This document shows positions 27,110 through 35,629 of a stretch of 64,000 nt of DNA, one piece after another. The translations under genes were made by a program, and so were the position numbers. This DNA is from UBA7374 sp965660635 (GTDB taxonomy: Bacteria > Verrucomicrobiota > Verrucomicrobiia > Opitutales > Coraliomargaritaceae), in assembly GCA_965660635.1 (NCBI GenBank), contig CBFIAS010000002.1:1-64000 (forward strand), read 5' to 3'. Every line of letters begins with the position of its first letter. Within the stretch, counting starts at the first letter, position 1. The notes beneath the pieces are model-generated. The model had not been told where the DNA came from. It did not search any database and was given only the letters and a program-made list of their open reading frames with translations.

Positions 27110-27132
27110 CTGAAATGGATCGATACTGTAAA

Positions 27133-28578
27133 TTAGTACCGGTAGTGCTCGGGCTTGTAGGGGCCTTCTTGTTTCACCCCGATGTAAGCGGCCTGGTCAT
27201 TGGATAGTTGGGTGAGCTTGCAACCAATCTTCTCCAAGTGGAGACGGGCTACTTCCTCGTCGATGTGCTTGGGCAGGATATACACGCCCGGTGTGTATTT
27301 CTCAACTTGCTTCCACAGCTCAATCTGGGCGAGTGCCTGATTGGTAAAGCTGTTGGACATGACGAAGGAGGGGTGACCTGTGGCACAGCCAAGGTTGACC
27401 AGTCGGCCTTTGGCCAGGAGGTAGATGCTATTGCCGGATGGGAAAGTGTACTTGTCCACTGCGCCCTCCTGGTCGGGCTTGATCTCGTCAATTTCGACAC
27501 CGGGCATGTCGTTGAGCTTGTCGACTTCGATCTCGTTGTCGAAGTGGCCGATGTTACAGACGATCGCCTGATCCTTCATCTTCGACATATGATCGGCGGT
27601 GATGATGCTATAGTTGCCGGTGGTGGTCACATAGATATCGCCCCAGCCGAGGGTGTCTTCGACGGTGAGAACGCGATGGCCCTCCATGGCGGCCTGAAGT
27701 GCGCAAATCGGATCGACTTCGGTGACTACAACCTGCGCGCCCATGCCTTTGAGGGCAGCGGCACAACCCTTGCCCACATCGCCATAGCCACAGACCACTC
27801 CGACTTTGCCGGAGATCATCACGTCTGTGGCACGCTTGATGCCGTCGAGAAGGGATTCACGGCAACCATAGAGGTTGTCGAACTTGGACTTGGTCACGGA
27901 GTCATTGACGTTGATTGCTGGCACAAGCAGCTTACCGGCGTTGTGCATCTCATAGAGTCGGTGGACTCCGGTCGTGGTTTCTTCGGAGACGCCTTTCCAC
28001 TCTTTGACCACATCATGCCAGTGACCTGGTTTGGCGGCGTGAATTTTTTTGAGCAATCCCTTGATCACGGCTTCTTCCATGCTGCCGGAGTCGGACTCCA
28101 CCCAGTCGCTGCCGTCTTCCAGTTCGTAACCCTTGTGGATGAGCAATGTGGCATCACCGCCGTCGTCCACAATCAACTGGGGACCGGAGCCGTCCGGCCA
28201 GGTCAAGGCCTGCTCGGTACACCACCAGTACTCTTCGAGGGTTTCGCCCTTCCATGCGAAGACGGGCACTTCAAGGTCGCGGGCAACGTAGGCAGCCGCA
28301 TGATCCTGCGTGGAAAAGATGTTGCACGAGCACCAGCGAATGTCGGCGCCGAGAACCTTGAGGGTTTCGATCAACACAGCCGTCTGCACAGTCATATGCA
28401 GGGAGCCCATGATACGGACGCCCTTAAGCGGTTGCTCTCCGCGGTATTTTTCACGAGTGGCCATCAGACCCGGCATCTCGTGCTGGGCGATCTCGATTTC
28501 CTTCTGTCCGAAGTCTGCCAGATTGATGTCCTTAACCTTATAGTCGGTTGTTGTCTTGGTGAGTGTATCGGTGCTCAT
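27133..28578 (-). CDS. ahcY: adenosylhomocysteinase
   Basis: AhcY splits S-adenosylhomocysteine into homocysteine and adenosine, relieving product inhibition of methyltransferases. The 481-residue enzyme carries the family landmarks: CNIFSTQDHAAA, DDGGDAT, the catalytic Lys region (VNDSVTKSKFDNLYGCRESL), the NAD-binding GYGDVGKGCAAALKG and the C-terminal KPEHYRY that reaches the neighbouring subunit's NAD site. Length is that of the longer bacterial form with the 40-residue insert. metK is upstream on the same strand, but a GxxExxY gene bracketed by inverted repeats lies between them. Confidence 0.97.
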   Translation of the reverse strand: MSTDTLTKTTTDYKVKDINLADFGQKEIEIAQHEMPGLMATREKYRGEQPLKGVRIMGSLHMTVQTAVLIETLKVLGADIRWCSCNIFSTQDHAAAYVARDLEVPVFAWKGETLEEYWWCTEQALTWPDGSGPQLIVDDGGDATLLIHKGYELEDGSDWVESDSGSMEEAVIKGLLKKIHAAKPGHWHDVVKEWKGVSEETTTGVHRLYEMHNAGKLLVPAINVNDSVTKSKFDNLYGCRESLLDGIKRATDVMISGKVGVVCGYGDVGKGCAAALKGMGAQVVVTEVDPICALQAAMEGHRVLTVEDTLGWGDIYVTTTGNYSIITADHMSKMKDQAIVCNIGHFDNEIEVDKLNDMPGVEIDEIKPDQEGAVDKYTFPSGNSIYLLAKGRLVNLGCATGHPSFVMSNSFTNQALAQIELWKQVEKYTPGVYILPKHIDEEVARLHLEKIGCKLTQLSNDQAAYIGVKQEGPYKPEHYRY

Positions 28579-28675
28579 GGTATGTCAGTGTCAGTGATGT
28601 TTGAATTGCCCGCGAAGAAACGCGAATGAAGCGAAATGAATATGTAAGAAAATGGGGATGAGTAAGGTGGAAAGT

Positions 28676-28693
28676 GCCCACGAATTTCTCGAA
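28676..28693. repeat. inverted repeat, left end of GxxExxY cassette 1
   Basis: GCCCACGAATTTCTCGAA; its reverse complement matches 29105-29122 at 15 of 18 positions, including a 10-base perfect outer end (ATTCGTGGGC). Confidence 0.7.
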
Positions 28694-28717
28694 TGGACAC
28701 GAATTTAAACTGAGTGA

Positions 28718-29095
28718 TTACATGACTAAACGCTTTGATTGAAGGCCATTGAAAGAACCAAAGTTCACGAGGAGCCCCAGCTTTTTTCCAGTGACATTGA
28801 GATAATTCAATACTAGCGATTGGTGCTGTGAATTCAGTTCTTTGACGGCTTTCAATTCCAGAATAATTTTATCATATAGAATAAAATCCGCGCGATAATT
28901 CAAAGACAGAGTATGTTCTTTGTACTGTACGGGGAGCTCTGCCTCGCGACTAAACGGAATACCGCGTGCCTCGAGCTCTAAACCCAAGGCTTCCTGATAG
29001 ACCGCTTCCAGAAAACCGCACCCAAGTTGATTGTATACTTCCATGCATGCACCGATTGCCTCGAAGCTTTCTTGCTTATAAAGGACGTCATGCAT
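28718..29095 (-). CDS. GxxExxY protein (PD-(D/E)XK nuclease fold), copy 1
   Basis: The 125-residue protein belongs to the GxxExxY family: the naming motif is GFLEAVY, and the nuclease-fold residues follow in YRADFILYDKIILELKA (Asp, then Glu-x-Lys). The family is common and multi-copy in some Bacteroidota, Verrucomicrobiota and Planctomycetota, and is predicted to be a PD-(D/E)XK nuclease; its biological role is unknown. The gene lies between metK and ahcY and is framed by an 18-base imperfect inverted repeat, 24 bases past its stop and 9 bases before its start. The catalytic residues are intact, so it is likely functional. Confidence 0.88.
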   Translation of the reverse strand: MHDVLYKQESFEAIGACMEVYNQLGCGFLEAVYQEALGLELEARGIPFSREAELPVQYKEHTLSLNYRADFILYDKIILELKAVKELNSQHQSLVLNYLNVTGKKLGLLVNFGSFNGLQSKRLVM

Positions 29096-29104
29096 TTGTG
29101 AAAA

Positions 29105-29122
29105 TTTGTGAGATTCGTGGGC
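29105..29122. repeat. inverted repeat, right end of GxxExxY cassette 1
   Basis: TTTGTGAGATTCGTGGGC, the inverted partner of 28676-28693. It ends 15 bases before the metK stop codon. Confidence 0.7.
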
Positions 29123-29137
29123 AGAAATGTAATCCCA

Positions 29138-30301
29138 CTACAGCGCGGCTTGCAGCTCGCTGGCTTTGGCAGTCGATTCCCAGGGAAGATCGTCCTTGCC
29201 GAAGTGTCCGTAGTGAGTCGATCCACGGTAGATCGGGCGCAGGAGATCCAATTGGCTGACGATGTCTGCAGGCTTGAAGCTGAAGACTTTTTGCGCGGCT
29301 GCGGAGATCTTCTCATCCGGTTCTTTGCCGGTGCCAAAGGTATCCACGTGAATACTCGTTGGGTACGGATGCCCAATGGCATAAGCCACTTCGATTTCGC
29401 AGGCTTCGGCCAGCCCGGCAGCGACAATATTCTTGGCTACCCAACGGGTGAAATAGGCTGCGGAGCGGTCGACCTTCGAGGGATCTTTTCCAGAGAAAGC
29501 GCCACCGCCGTGACGCGCCCAGCCACCGTAGGTATCCACAATGATCTTACGCCCGGTCAGTCCGGCGTCGCCCTGCGGACCACCGACAACAAACTTGCCG
29601 GTCGGATTGATCAGGTACTCCGTGTCGTCCTTGAGCAACTCGGCAGGAAGGACCTTGCGGATGACTTCCTCGATGCAGAATTCCTTGATCGTATCGAGCG
29701 ACACATCGGCGCTGTGCTGGGTGGAGATAACGACGTTGCGGATACCGGTTATCTCGTTGCCATTAAAATCAACGGCCACCTGGCTCTTCACGTCCGGGCG
29801 CAACCAGGGAACTTTAACATCTTTGCGCTGGCGAGCCATCTCACGAAGCAAGCGGTGAGCAAACATAACCGGTGCCGGCATCAGTTCAGGAGTTTGATTA
29901 CAGGCATATCCAAACATAATGCCCTGATCGCCCGCTCCCTGCTCGGCTGTACCCTTGCCCTCTGCCGACTCGGCGTCGACCCCCTGAGCGATGTCCGGCG
30001 ACTGCGCCGTAAGGATATTGGAAACGAAAACCTTGTCGGCGTGAAAAACGTCGTCGTCGTTGGTGTAGCCGATCTCACGAATCGCGTCGCGCACGATCGT
30101 CTCGTAGTTCAGCTTTGCGCCAGTCGTTATCTCTCCAGCGAGAAAGACGCAATTGCTCTTTACCAGGGTCTCACAGGCCACACGGCTGGCCGGATCCTGC
30201 GCCAGGCAAGCGTCGAGAACGCTGTCCGAAATGTAGTCGGATACTTTATCAGGATGGCCCTCGCCAACTGATTCAGAGGAAAAAATGAAGTTCTTGCTCA
30301 T
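29138..30301 (-). CDS. metK: S-adenosylmethionine synthase
   Basis: MetK forms SAM from methionine and ATP. The 387-residue protein has the conserved ESVGEGHPDK near the N-terminus, the GAGDQGIMFGYA loop and the glycine-rich GGAFSGKDPSKVDRSAAY. I place the start at the ATG at 30301 (MSKNFIFSS); upstream in-frame codons cover the promoter region. A 16-base imperfect palindrome lies about 55 bases upstream. Downstream, the GxxExxY cassette separates it from ahcY, with which it would otherwise be adjacent. Confidence 0.97.
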   Translation of the reverse strand: MSKNFIFSSESVGEGHPDKVSDYISDSVLDACLAQDPASRVACETLVKSNCVFLAGEITTGAKLNYETIVRDAIREIGYTNDDDVFHADKVFVSNILTAQSPDIAQGVDAESAEGKGTAEQGAGDQGIMFGYACNQTPELMPAPVMFAHRLLREMARQRKDVKVPWLRPDVKSQVAVDFNGNEITGIRNVVISTQHSADVSLDTIKEFCIEEVIRKVLPAELLKDDTEYLINPTGKFVVGGPQGDAGLTGRKIIVDTYGGWARHGGGAFSGKDPSKVDRSAAYFTRWVAKNIVAAGLAEACEIEVAYAIGHPYPTSIHVDTFGTGKEPDEKISAAAQKVFSFKPADIVSQLDLLRPIYRGSTHYGHFGKDDLPWESTAKASELQAAL

Positions 30302-30355
30302 AAAAATACGAACAATGGTGAATCGTCTGATCCATGGCAAGCATTACATCAAAAC

Positions 30356-30371
30356 ATCAGGATATTTTGAT
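30356..30371. promoter_or_regulatory. palindromic operator candidate upstream of metK
   Basis: ATCAGGATATTTTGAT (minus strand ATCAAAATATCCTGAT), half-sites matching at 6 of 8 positions, with further A/T-rich dyad sequence on both sides. It could be the operator of a SAM/SAH-responsive repressor such as an ArsR-family SahR-type protein; this is a guess from position and symmetry. Confidence 0.3.
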
Positions 30372-30376
30372 ATGTT

Positions 30377-31210
30377 TTATTTTTGTACGTAGAACGGGTT
30401 CCTCAAGCGTTCCGATTTCACCGTGGTCAGTGGCCCATGACCCGGGCAAAGGATTGTCTCTTCCGGCAGGCTGAGGATCTCCCTGCGATTGGCGTCCATA
30501 GCCGACTCGTAATGCGTCTGCCCGACGCCTCCCTGCGAGAGGCAAAACAAGGCATCCCCGACAATGGCAAGGGGTCGTGCCAGCCCACGCACGACAAAGC
30601 TCGTGCCCCCCGGCGAGTGCCCCGGAGTAGCCCGCGCTTCAATCTGGAGGGAGCCGCAAAGAAACACGTCTCCATGAGCTACCCTCCCGGCAGTCCGAAA
30701 AGGCTCCTCTTCCGGAGCCATGCAGCGCAACTCCGGCTGGTTATCCAACAGTGCATCATATGCTGCCAAATGGTCGCGATGGGTGTGGGTGAGAAAGAGG
30801 CTCCGTAAATCCAAATCCTGCGCCTCAATTTCTTGAAGCAAAGCGTCGATATTCGTACCAGTATCAAAGACCACAGCCTCGCCCGTATCCGGAGACCAGA
30901 CGAGATAACTGTTAACCGTCATTTCCGCATAGCCCGGCACTGGAAAAGGCGAGTTCAGGCAGGCCAGCCCATCGACTGCCAATGGCTCGGGCTGCCAGTG
31001 ACCAAAAGCCATGGCGACCAGGGCTTCCTCACTCAAGCGCAAGACCGGAGCCACCGCCCGCAGGGCAGACTCGTCCAGTTCGCCCTGCAACAGGGCATCC
31101 ACTACCGGCACGGAGAGACCGGAGCGTTCAGCCAGAACCACTTTGCCCAGCCCCAGGCCAGTCGCCGCCTTCATCAGCACATCCTCGAAATTATCCTCCA
31201 GGGCAATCAT
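30377..31210 (-). CDS. HTH-metallo-beta-lactamase fusion hydrolase
   Basis: The 277-residue protein combines two parts. Residues 9-68 look like a lambda-repressor-type helical HTH (LGKVVLAERSGLSVPVVDALLQG). Residues 80-277 are a metallo-beta-lactamase hydrolase with HTHRDH (residues 142-147), a second His in ATPGHSPGG, Asp in VGDALF and a final His in CPGHGP, the glyoxalase II-type pattern. The start is the ATG at 31210, which overlaps the nhaC-like stop (ATGA), so the two are translationally coupled. The substrate is unknown. The N-terminal domain may sense or bind something other than DNA, because the catalytic part dominates. Confidence 0.8.
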   Translation of the reverse strand: MIALEDNFEDVLMKAATGLGLGKVVLAERSGLSVPVVDALLQGELDESALRAVAPVLRLSEEALVAMAFGHWQPEPLAVDGLACLNSPFPVPGYAEMTVNSYLVWSPDTGEAVVFDTGTNIDALLQEIEAQDLDLRSLFLTHTHRDHLAAYDALLDNQPELRCMAPEEEPFRTAGRVAHGDVFLCGSLQIEARATPGHSPGGTSFVVRGLARPLAIVGDALFCLSQGGVGQTHYESAMDANRREILSLPEETILCPGHGPLTTVKSERLRNPFYVQK

Positions 31211-32841
31211 CCGGCTACGCGTTTTCTCCAAACATTTGGTACAAGTATAAGGCTCAAAGAACCAACCAACAGGCAAACCCAGGCCGGTACGCCCCAACCG
31301 AGAGGCAGGAATCCGAACAGACAGGCAACCAAGGCTGTAAGTAAGGCAAAAGGCAGTTGCGTACGAACGTGATCCAACGGCTCCACTCCGGCAGCAATTG
31401 AAGCAACAATCGTGGTATCACTGAATGGACTGCAATGATCCCCGAAAACCGCGCCGCTAAAGACTGCTCCAATAGCTGCGACAATCAGGCGATCACACTC
31501 GGCATCGGGAAGCGAACCGGTCAAGTGAAAGACAACCGGTATAGCCAGAGGCATGAGCACGCCCATCGTGCCCCAGGAAGTGCCAGTGGAAAAAGAGATC
31601 AAGGAACCGACTGCGAAAATCACCAGCGGCAAGAACTGCGGCGCCAAATTCCCCTGCAGGAGATGCCCGAGAACCTCTGCCGCACCGAGCGCGGAAATCA
31701 CCCCGCCGAGCATCCAGGCCGCCAGCAGAATTGCCACCGGCCCCAACAAATCCCGCACCCCGGTGAAAAACACCGGCACCACCCGTGCAGCCCCGCCTGT
31801 CCGGGAAGTGAGCAGGAGCACCGCCGCGACCAACGAGCCAATCACGCTGGATGCCACAAGGATCGAAGGCACCAAACTTTCCGCCACGGCGTACGCCTCA
31901 GCAAACTTGGCCAAGGAAAACGGCCAGAATGATTCCGCCCCGATTCCGTAACTGATCAGGGGGATCGATAGTGTGACAACGAGTATTGGCGCAATCGCCC
32001 GCCACCAATGCGTCTCCCCGGCAGAACTTTCAGCCGGTTCTTCCTCAGGCACCTGCTTGCCCGCCGCATCCTCAAACCGGCCCATCGGCCCCGGATTGAA
32101 GCTCCGCAACACGCAGACCAAGGCCATAACCAGAGCAAACCAGCAATAGAAATTCATCGGCAGCGATTGGAAAAACAAGCCGTAGGCACCGACCTCACGG
32201 CCAGCCGCCGCGTAGCCCTCGCGGATCATCGACAATTGAAAAGCGATCCAGGTCGAGACAAAGGCCAGGCAGGCCACCGCCGATCCCGTGGCATCGGCCA
32301 GGTAAGCCAATTTCACCCGCGAAACGCCGCAACGATCCGCCGCACCCCGGAGCAAGCGTCCGATCAGCATGGTATTGGCCAGCCCGTCAAAGAAGACCAG
32401 CAAGCCGAAGCCGAAAACCGTGCACTGCATCCGCTTGGCCGGGGCACGCCCTGCTCCCAGCATCCTGCGCACCAACGCCTGCAATCCCCCGCCCGCTTCA
32501 AGGAGCGAGACAAAGCCCCCCAGGATCAAAGTAAAAGCAATCGCGCTGAGCTTCCAGGGCGATTGGAAAATCGGTAGCAACTGGTAGGCCACCAGCCCGG
32601 TCAACGTGTCCAGCGGATGCCCCTTTTGAAGGAGCAGGGAACCGCAAACCGCCCCGGCCAGCAGCCCGATAAATGCACTACGCCAGGCAAACACCATGAC
32701 CAGCGCAACCAAGCTCGGCCAAAGCGTCAGCCATGGATGGGCTAACCGCTCCAGCTGCCCGATCAGCGCGCTGGCCAGCAACACGGCAAGAAGAATCCCG
32801 ATCCGCAGGAGGCGTTGTTGATTCGATCCGAAGGCTTGCAT
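31207..32841 (-). CDS. NhaC family Na+/H+ antiporter-like transporter
   Basis: The 544-residue protein has about 12 hydrophobic segments and NhaC-type landmarks: a middle GLANTMLIGRLL, a helix-break motif SFSTGTSWGTMGVLMPLAIP, and GAVFSGAVFGDHCSPFSDTTIVAS, the signature of the NhaC superfamily. Members exchange Na+ for H+ or transport dicarboxylates or amino acids. The ATG at 32841 (MQAFGSNQQ) precedes the first helix; an upstream in-frame start is less likely. It is coupled to the downstream HTH-MBL gene by a 4-base overlap. The overall length and signature favour Na+/H+ exchange, but the substrate is not proven. Confidence 0.85.
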   Translation of the reverse strand: MQAFGSNQQRLLRIGILLAVLLASALIGQLERLAHPWLTLWPSLVALVMVFAWRSAFIGLLAGAVCGSLLLQKGHPLDTLTGLVAYQLLPIFQSPWKLSAIAFTLILGGFVSLLEAGGGLQALVRRMLGAGRAPAKRMQCTVFGFGLLVFFDGLANTMLIGRLLRGAADRCGVSRVKLAYLADATGSAVACLAFVSTWIAFQLSMIREGYAAAGREVGAYGLFFQSLPMNFYCWFALVMALVCVLRSFNPGPMGRFEDAAGKQVPEEEPAESSAGETHWWRAIAPILVVTLSIPLISYGIGAESFWPFSLAKFAEAYAVAESLVPSILVASSVIGSLVAAVLLLTSRTGGAARVVPVFFTGVRDLLGPVAILLAAWMLGGVISALGAAEVLGHLLQGNLAPQFLPLVIFAVGSLISFSTGTSWGTMGVLMPLAIPVVFHLTGSLPDAECDRLIVAAIGAVFSGAVFGDHCSPFSDTTIVASIAAGVEPLDHVRTQLPFALLTALVACLFGFLPLGWGVPAWVCLLVGSLSLILVPNVWRKRVAG

Positions 32842-32920
32842 GAAACAAAAGAAGCGACACCGCGCCACTGAAAAGCAAATCCACAGATTCCCACGATGCG
32901 GTCAACCCAAAGCGGTTTAT

Positions 32921-32941
32921 CATCCGCCGATTCCGCAGATG
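32921..32941. repeat. inverted repeat, left end of GxxExxY cassette 2
   Basis: CATCCGCCGATTCCGCAGATG; the reverse complement of 33501-33520 matches its first 20 bases at 18 of 20. Confidence 0.65.
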
Positions 32942-33084
32942 CCCACCGATCCCGAAAAAGGAATCGCATACCACTCATAGTCGATTCGGAAGGAAATAAA
33001 CTTATCCACTTGTTCGCGTGTTTTTATTTCTAATCTTTATTTTGTTAGTAAACACATGCTATTAGAGGTGCGTAATACTTCCCC

Positions 33085-33561
33085 ATGAGTTCAAAAACAA
33101 AAGATCCGCACACGGCTACTGGTAGAGACAACGAGACCTATTCTATCATTGGAGCGGCAATGGAAATCCACTCCGTCCTAGGTTACGGCTTTCTCGAAGG
33201 AGTCTACCAAGATGCCCTCGAACGCGAATTCAGGCTCCGCAGCATTCCCTACCGAAGGGAGCCGACAATCCAGGTCTCCTACAAAGGCAATACTTTGGGG
33301 ACACCCTATCGTACAGACTTCATCTGCTACGAAGGTATCATCGTGGAATTAAAAGCGCTTCAAAAAATATCCGGGCCGGAGACCGCTCAAGTCATCCATT
33401 ACCTCAAGGCATCCGGCTTCAGCAAAGCCCTGCTGATAAACTTTGGAGCCCCATCGCTCCAGTTCAAGCGCTACGTTTACTCGAACAAAAATCCGCGAAA
33501 ATCCGCGGAATCTGCGGATGACTCTTCAACCTCGGATCCGGAAAACGCTTCCTCTTCTTGA
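33085..33561 (+). CDS. GxxExxY protein (PD-(D/E)XK nuclease fold), copy 2
   Basis: The 158-residue protein has the motif GFLEGVY and the nuclease residues in YRTDFICYEGIIVELKAL, as in copy 1, and is otherwise only moderately similar. The last 25 residues (from NPRKSAESADDSS) are low-complexity and are encoded by the right arm of an inverted repeat, so the stop codon seems to have been set by the repeat. An AT-rich leader of about 90 bases precedes the ATG. As in copy 1, the catalytic residues are intact, and the gene is framed by inverted repeats of a different sequence. Confidence 0.87.
   Translation: MSSKTKDPHTATGRDNETYSIIGAAMEIHSVLGYGFLEGVYQDALEREFRLRSIPYRREPTIQVSYKGNTLGTPYRTDFICYEGIIVELKALQKISGPETAQVIHYLKASGFSKALLINFGAPSLQFKRYVYSNKNPRKSAESADDSSTSDPENASSS
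33501..33520. repeat. inverted repeat, right end of GxxExxY cassette 2
   Basis: ATCCGCGGAATCTGCGGATG, inverted partner of 32921-32941, lying inside the 3' end of the GxxExxY reading frame. Confidence 0.65.
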
Positions 33562-33636
33562 TTCCAGCAGCATCAATCAACAAGAGCACCGATGAAAGCA
33601 GTTGCCCGTTGGGCATTATTAGCTATCCATGAGTGA

Positions 33637-35586
33637 GTGAAAACATCCAAAATATTCCTGTCGCTCATGGTTGGCATCGCACTGGGCTATTGGGTGGCAT
33701 CTACTGGCGGGCGAAGCGAGGCGGGGGCATCCCCGGAGTTACCAGCCACAAATGATGCGGCTCCCGCGAATATGGAAGCATCTGTCTCCACCGGGAAAGT
33801 GCAATCCGGGGATGATTCGGTACAACCGGAAGAAACAACCGGCATTTCCGAAGCGTGGCTCGAGTCGCTCGAATCAAAGGGGTCTTTTGAACGCTTCGGC
33901 ATGCTCCATGAACGGCTCAAGAGCGTTCCACCCTATGGCTTCAAGCCCTTGATTGAATCGCTTGCCGGGATGGCGGGCACAAGTCTCACTTGGCAGGCCC
34001 AGAGCCTGATTGCCGCCCGCTGGGCCGAGGTCGATCCACAGGGGCTGCGCCAGTACATGGATACCAGACCTACAAATCAGCAATGGGTATTCATCGGCGC
34101 GCTCTACTCGACCTGGGCAGAAAAAGACCCGGATGCCGCACTCGCGGCCACAAGGGACATGACCAACTGGAACATGCGGCAAAACGCCCTATCCTCGATT
34201 GCCGCCGCGGTGGCAAAAAAGGATCCGTTGCGTGCCGTGGCCATCGTGCAGGAACATACTACAGGATCCATGCATGGCGACTGGGTCATGCGGAATGTTT
34301 TTGAGCAATGGGCGAAGCGCGATCCCGATGCGGCCCGGCAGGCCGCGCTGGCCATGAAGAACGGCCCGGCAAAGTCCAGTGCCCTGGCCGGAGCCATGGG
34401 AGAATGGATGGCAGCGGAGCCAATGGCCGCCCTAACCTGGCTGGACAGCCTGCCGACAGACAGCGTGATCCACCGTGCACGGGAGGAACTGCTTAGCCAT
34501 TTAGCCAGCAAGGACCTGAATGTAGCAAAGCAATACATAGAGAGCCGGGCTACCCCGCTGAGCCGAAAGGAAGCCTTGGAAAACATGCATTTGGCGAATA
34601 TTATCTGGTCGCAGGATGCGGAAAGTATCCACGAGGCCATAGATTGGCTGGGCACTGTCGCAAAAGGGCAACTGTACCACCGGAAAGTTCAGGAACTGGT
34701 CGGCGCGCTGGCTCAGGCCGATCCCGATTCGGCAATTGAGTTCATGCAAGGCATGTCGCCCGGAGAAGCCCGGATGGGGGTGATTAGCTCAATCGCAGGA
34801 AAACTCTCCGATCAGAATCCATCGCAGGCACTGGAGTTCATAAGCAATCTGGAATACGAGGACGAGCGTGAACGAGCACTGCAGCGTATGAGTTGGCGCT
34901 TTGCTCGCAATAACGTGGAGACGGCGAGCACACTCATTTCAGAATCCGGTGACCCACTTGTGCAACAACAACTCGTGCGAGGCATCGCTGAAGAATGGTC
35001 GTCCTATGATACGGATGCGGCCCTCGCATGGGTGGAAAAGCTGGAAGATGAACAGGCCCGCTCCAATGGATTGGAAGCCGTGCTGGCCAACTGGGTACAG
35101 AAGAATCCCGCAGAGGCCATGGCCTATGTGGAAAGCTCCATCGACGAGGCTGAGCAAGGGAACGCGTACACTAATTTATTCAACCAGTGGATCCGAGAAG
35201 ATGCGGAGACAGCTATTCAGTATCTTGAAAAAATGCCGGAGATCCCGGAGGAGCAACAATCCAGACTTTTTGGAAATGTAACTCGAAACTTCTTCCGCCA
35301 AGACCCGATGGCGGCCTCCAAATGGGTGGAGACATTAGAGGCCGGCCCAGCGCGGGACCAGTCTGTCGAGGTGCTTGTTAAGAATGTTTCAAATAGCGAT
35401 CCCGAAGCTGGCTTTATCTGGGCGCAAACTCTGGGTGACGATGGCAAGCGCAAGCGTTCGCTGAAGCAAAGCCTGCAGCAGTTGGTTCAACGGGATCCAG
35501 AAGCGGCAAAAAAAGCAGTCGATGCGGCGGATCTGCCGGAAGAAGAAAAGAAACCGCTGCTGGAGATCCTCGAAGATTCGAAGTGA
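33637..35586 (+). CDS. membrane-anchored or exported helical-repeat (solenoid) protein
   Basis: The 649-residue protein begins at a GTG with a single hydrophobic helix (KIFLSLMVGIALGYWVAS), a signal anchor or uncleaved signal. From about residue 75 to the end it is made of degenerate repeats of 30-37 residues, each with a D-P-x-A-A or similar turn (DPDAALAATRD, DPLRAVAIV, DPDAARQAAL, NPSQALEFI, DTDAALAWVEK, NPAEAMAYV, DPMAASKWVE, DPEAAKKAV) and an aromatic/Leu pair. This fits a HEAT/TPR-like alpha solenoid, a scaffold for protein contact. No catalytic motif is visible, and the role is unknown. It is flanked by the GxxExxY gene and the GH13 gene, with no operon. Confidence 0.7.
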   Translation: MKTSKIFLSLMVGIALGYWVASTGGRSEAGASPELPATNDAAPANMEASVSTGKVQSGDDSVQPEETTGISEAWLESLESKGSFERFGMLHERLKSVPPYGFKPLIESLAGMAGTSLTWQAQSLIAARWAEVDPQGLRQYMDTRPTNQQWVFIGALYSTWAEKDPDAALAATRDMTNWNMRQNALSSIAAAVAKKDPLRAVAIVQEHTTGSMHGDWVMRNVFEQWAKRDPDAARQAALAMKNGPAKSSALAGAMGEWMAAEPMAALTWLDSLPTDSVIHRAREELLSHLASKDLNVAKQYIESRATPLSRKEALENMHLANIIWSQDAESIHEAIDWLGTVAKGQLYHRKVQELVGALAQADPDSAIEFMQGMSPGEARMGVISSIAGKLSDQNPSQALEFISNLEYEDERERALQRMSWRFARNNVETASTLISESGDPLVQQQLVRGIAEEWSSYDTDAALAWVEKLEDEQARSNGLEAVLANWVQKNPAEAMAYVESSIDEAEQGNAYTNLFNQWIREDAETAIQYLEKMPEIPEEQQSRLFGNVTRNFFRQDPMAASKWVETLEAGPARDQSVEVLVKNVSNSDPEAGFIWAQTLGDDGKRKRSLKQSLQQLVQRDPEAAKKAVDAADLPEEEKKPLLEILEDSK

Positions 35587-35629
35587 ACGGATGCCAGGAA
35601 CAGGCAGAAGTATCGGCCATGCTGATGGA

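Noticed and set aside
26769..27113. A 114-codon plus-strand frame between the lipoprotein and ahcY.
   Set aside because: It crosses repeats, a hairpin and the ahcY terminator and lacks any domain.
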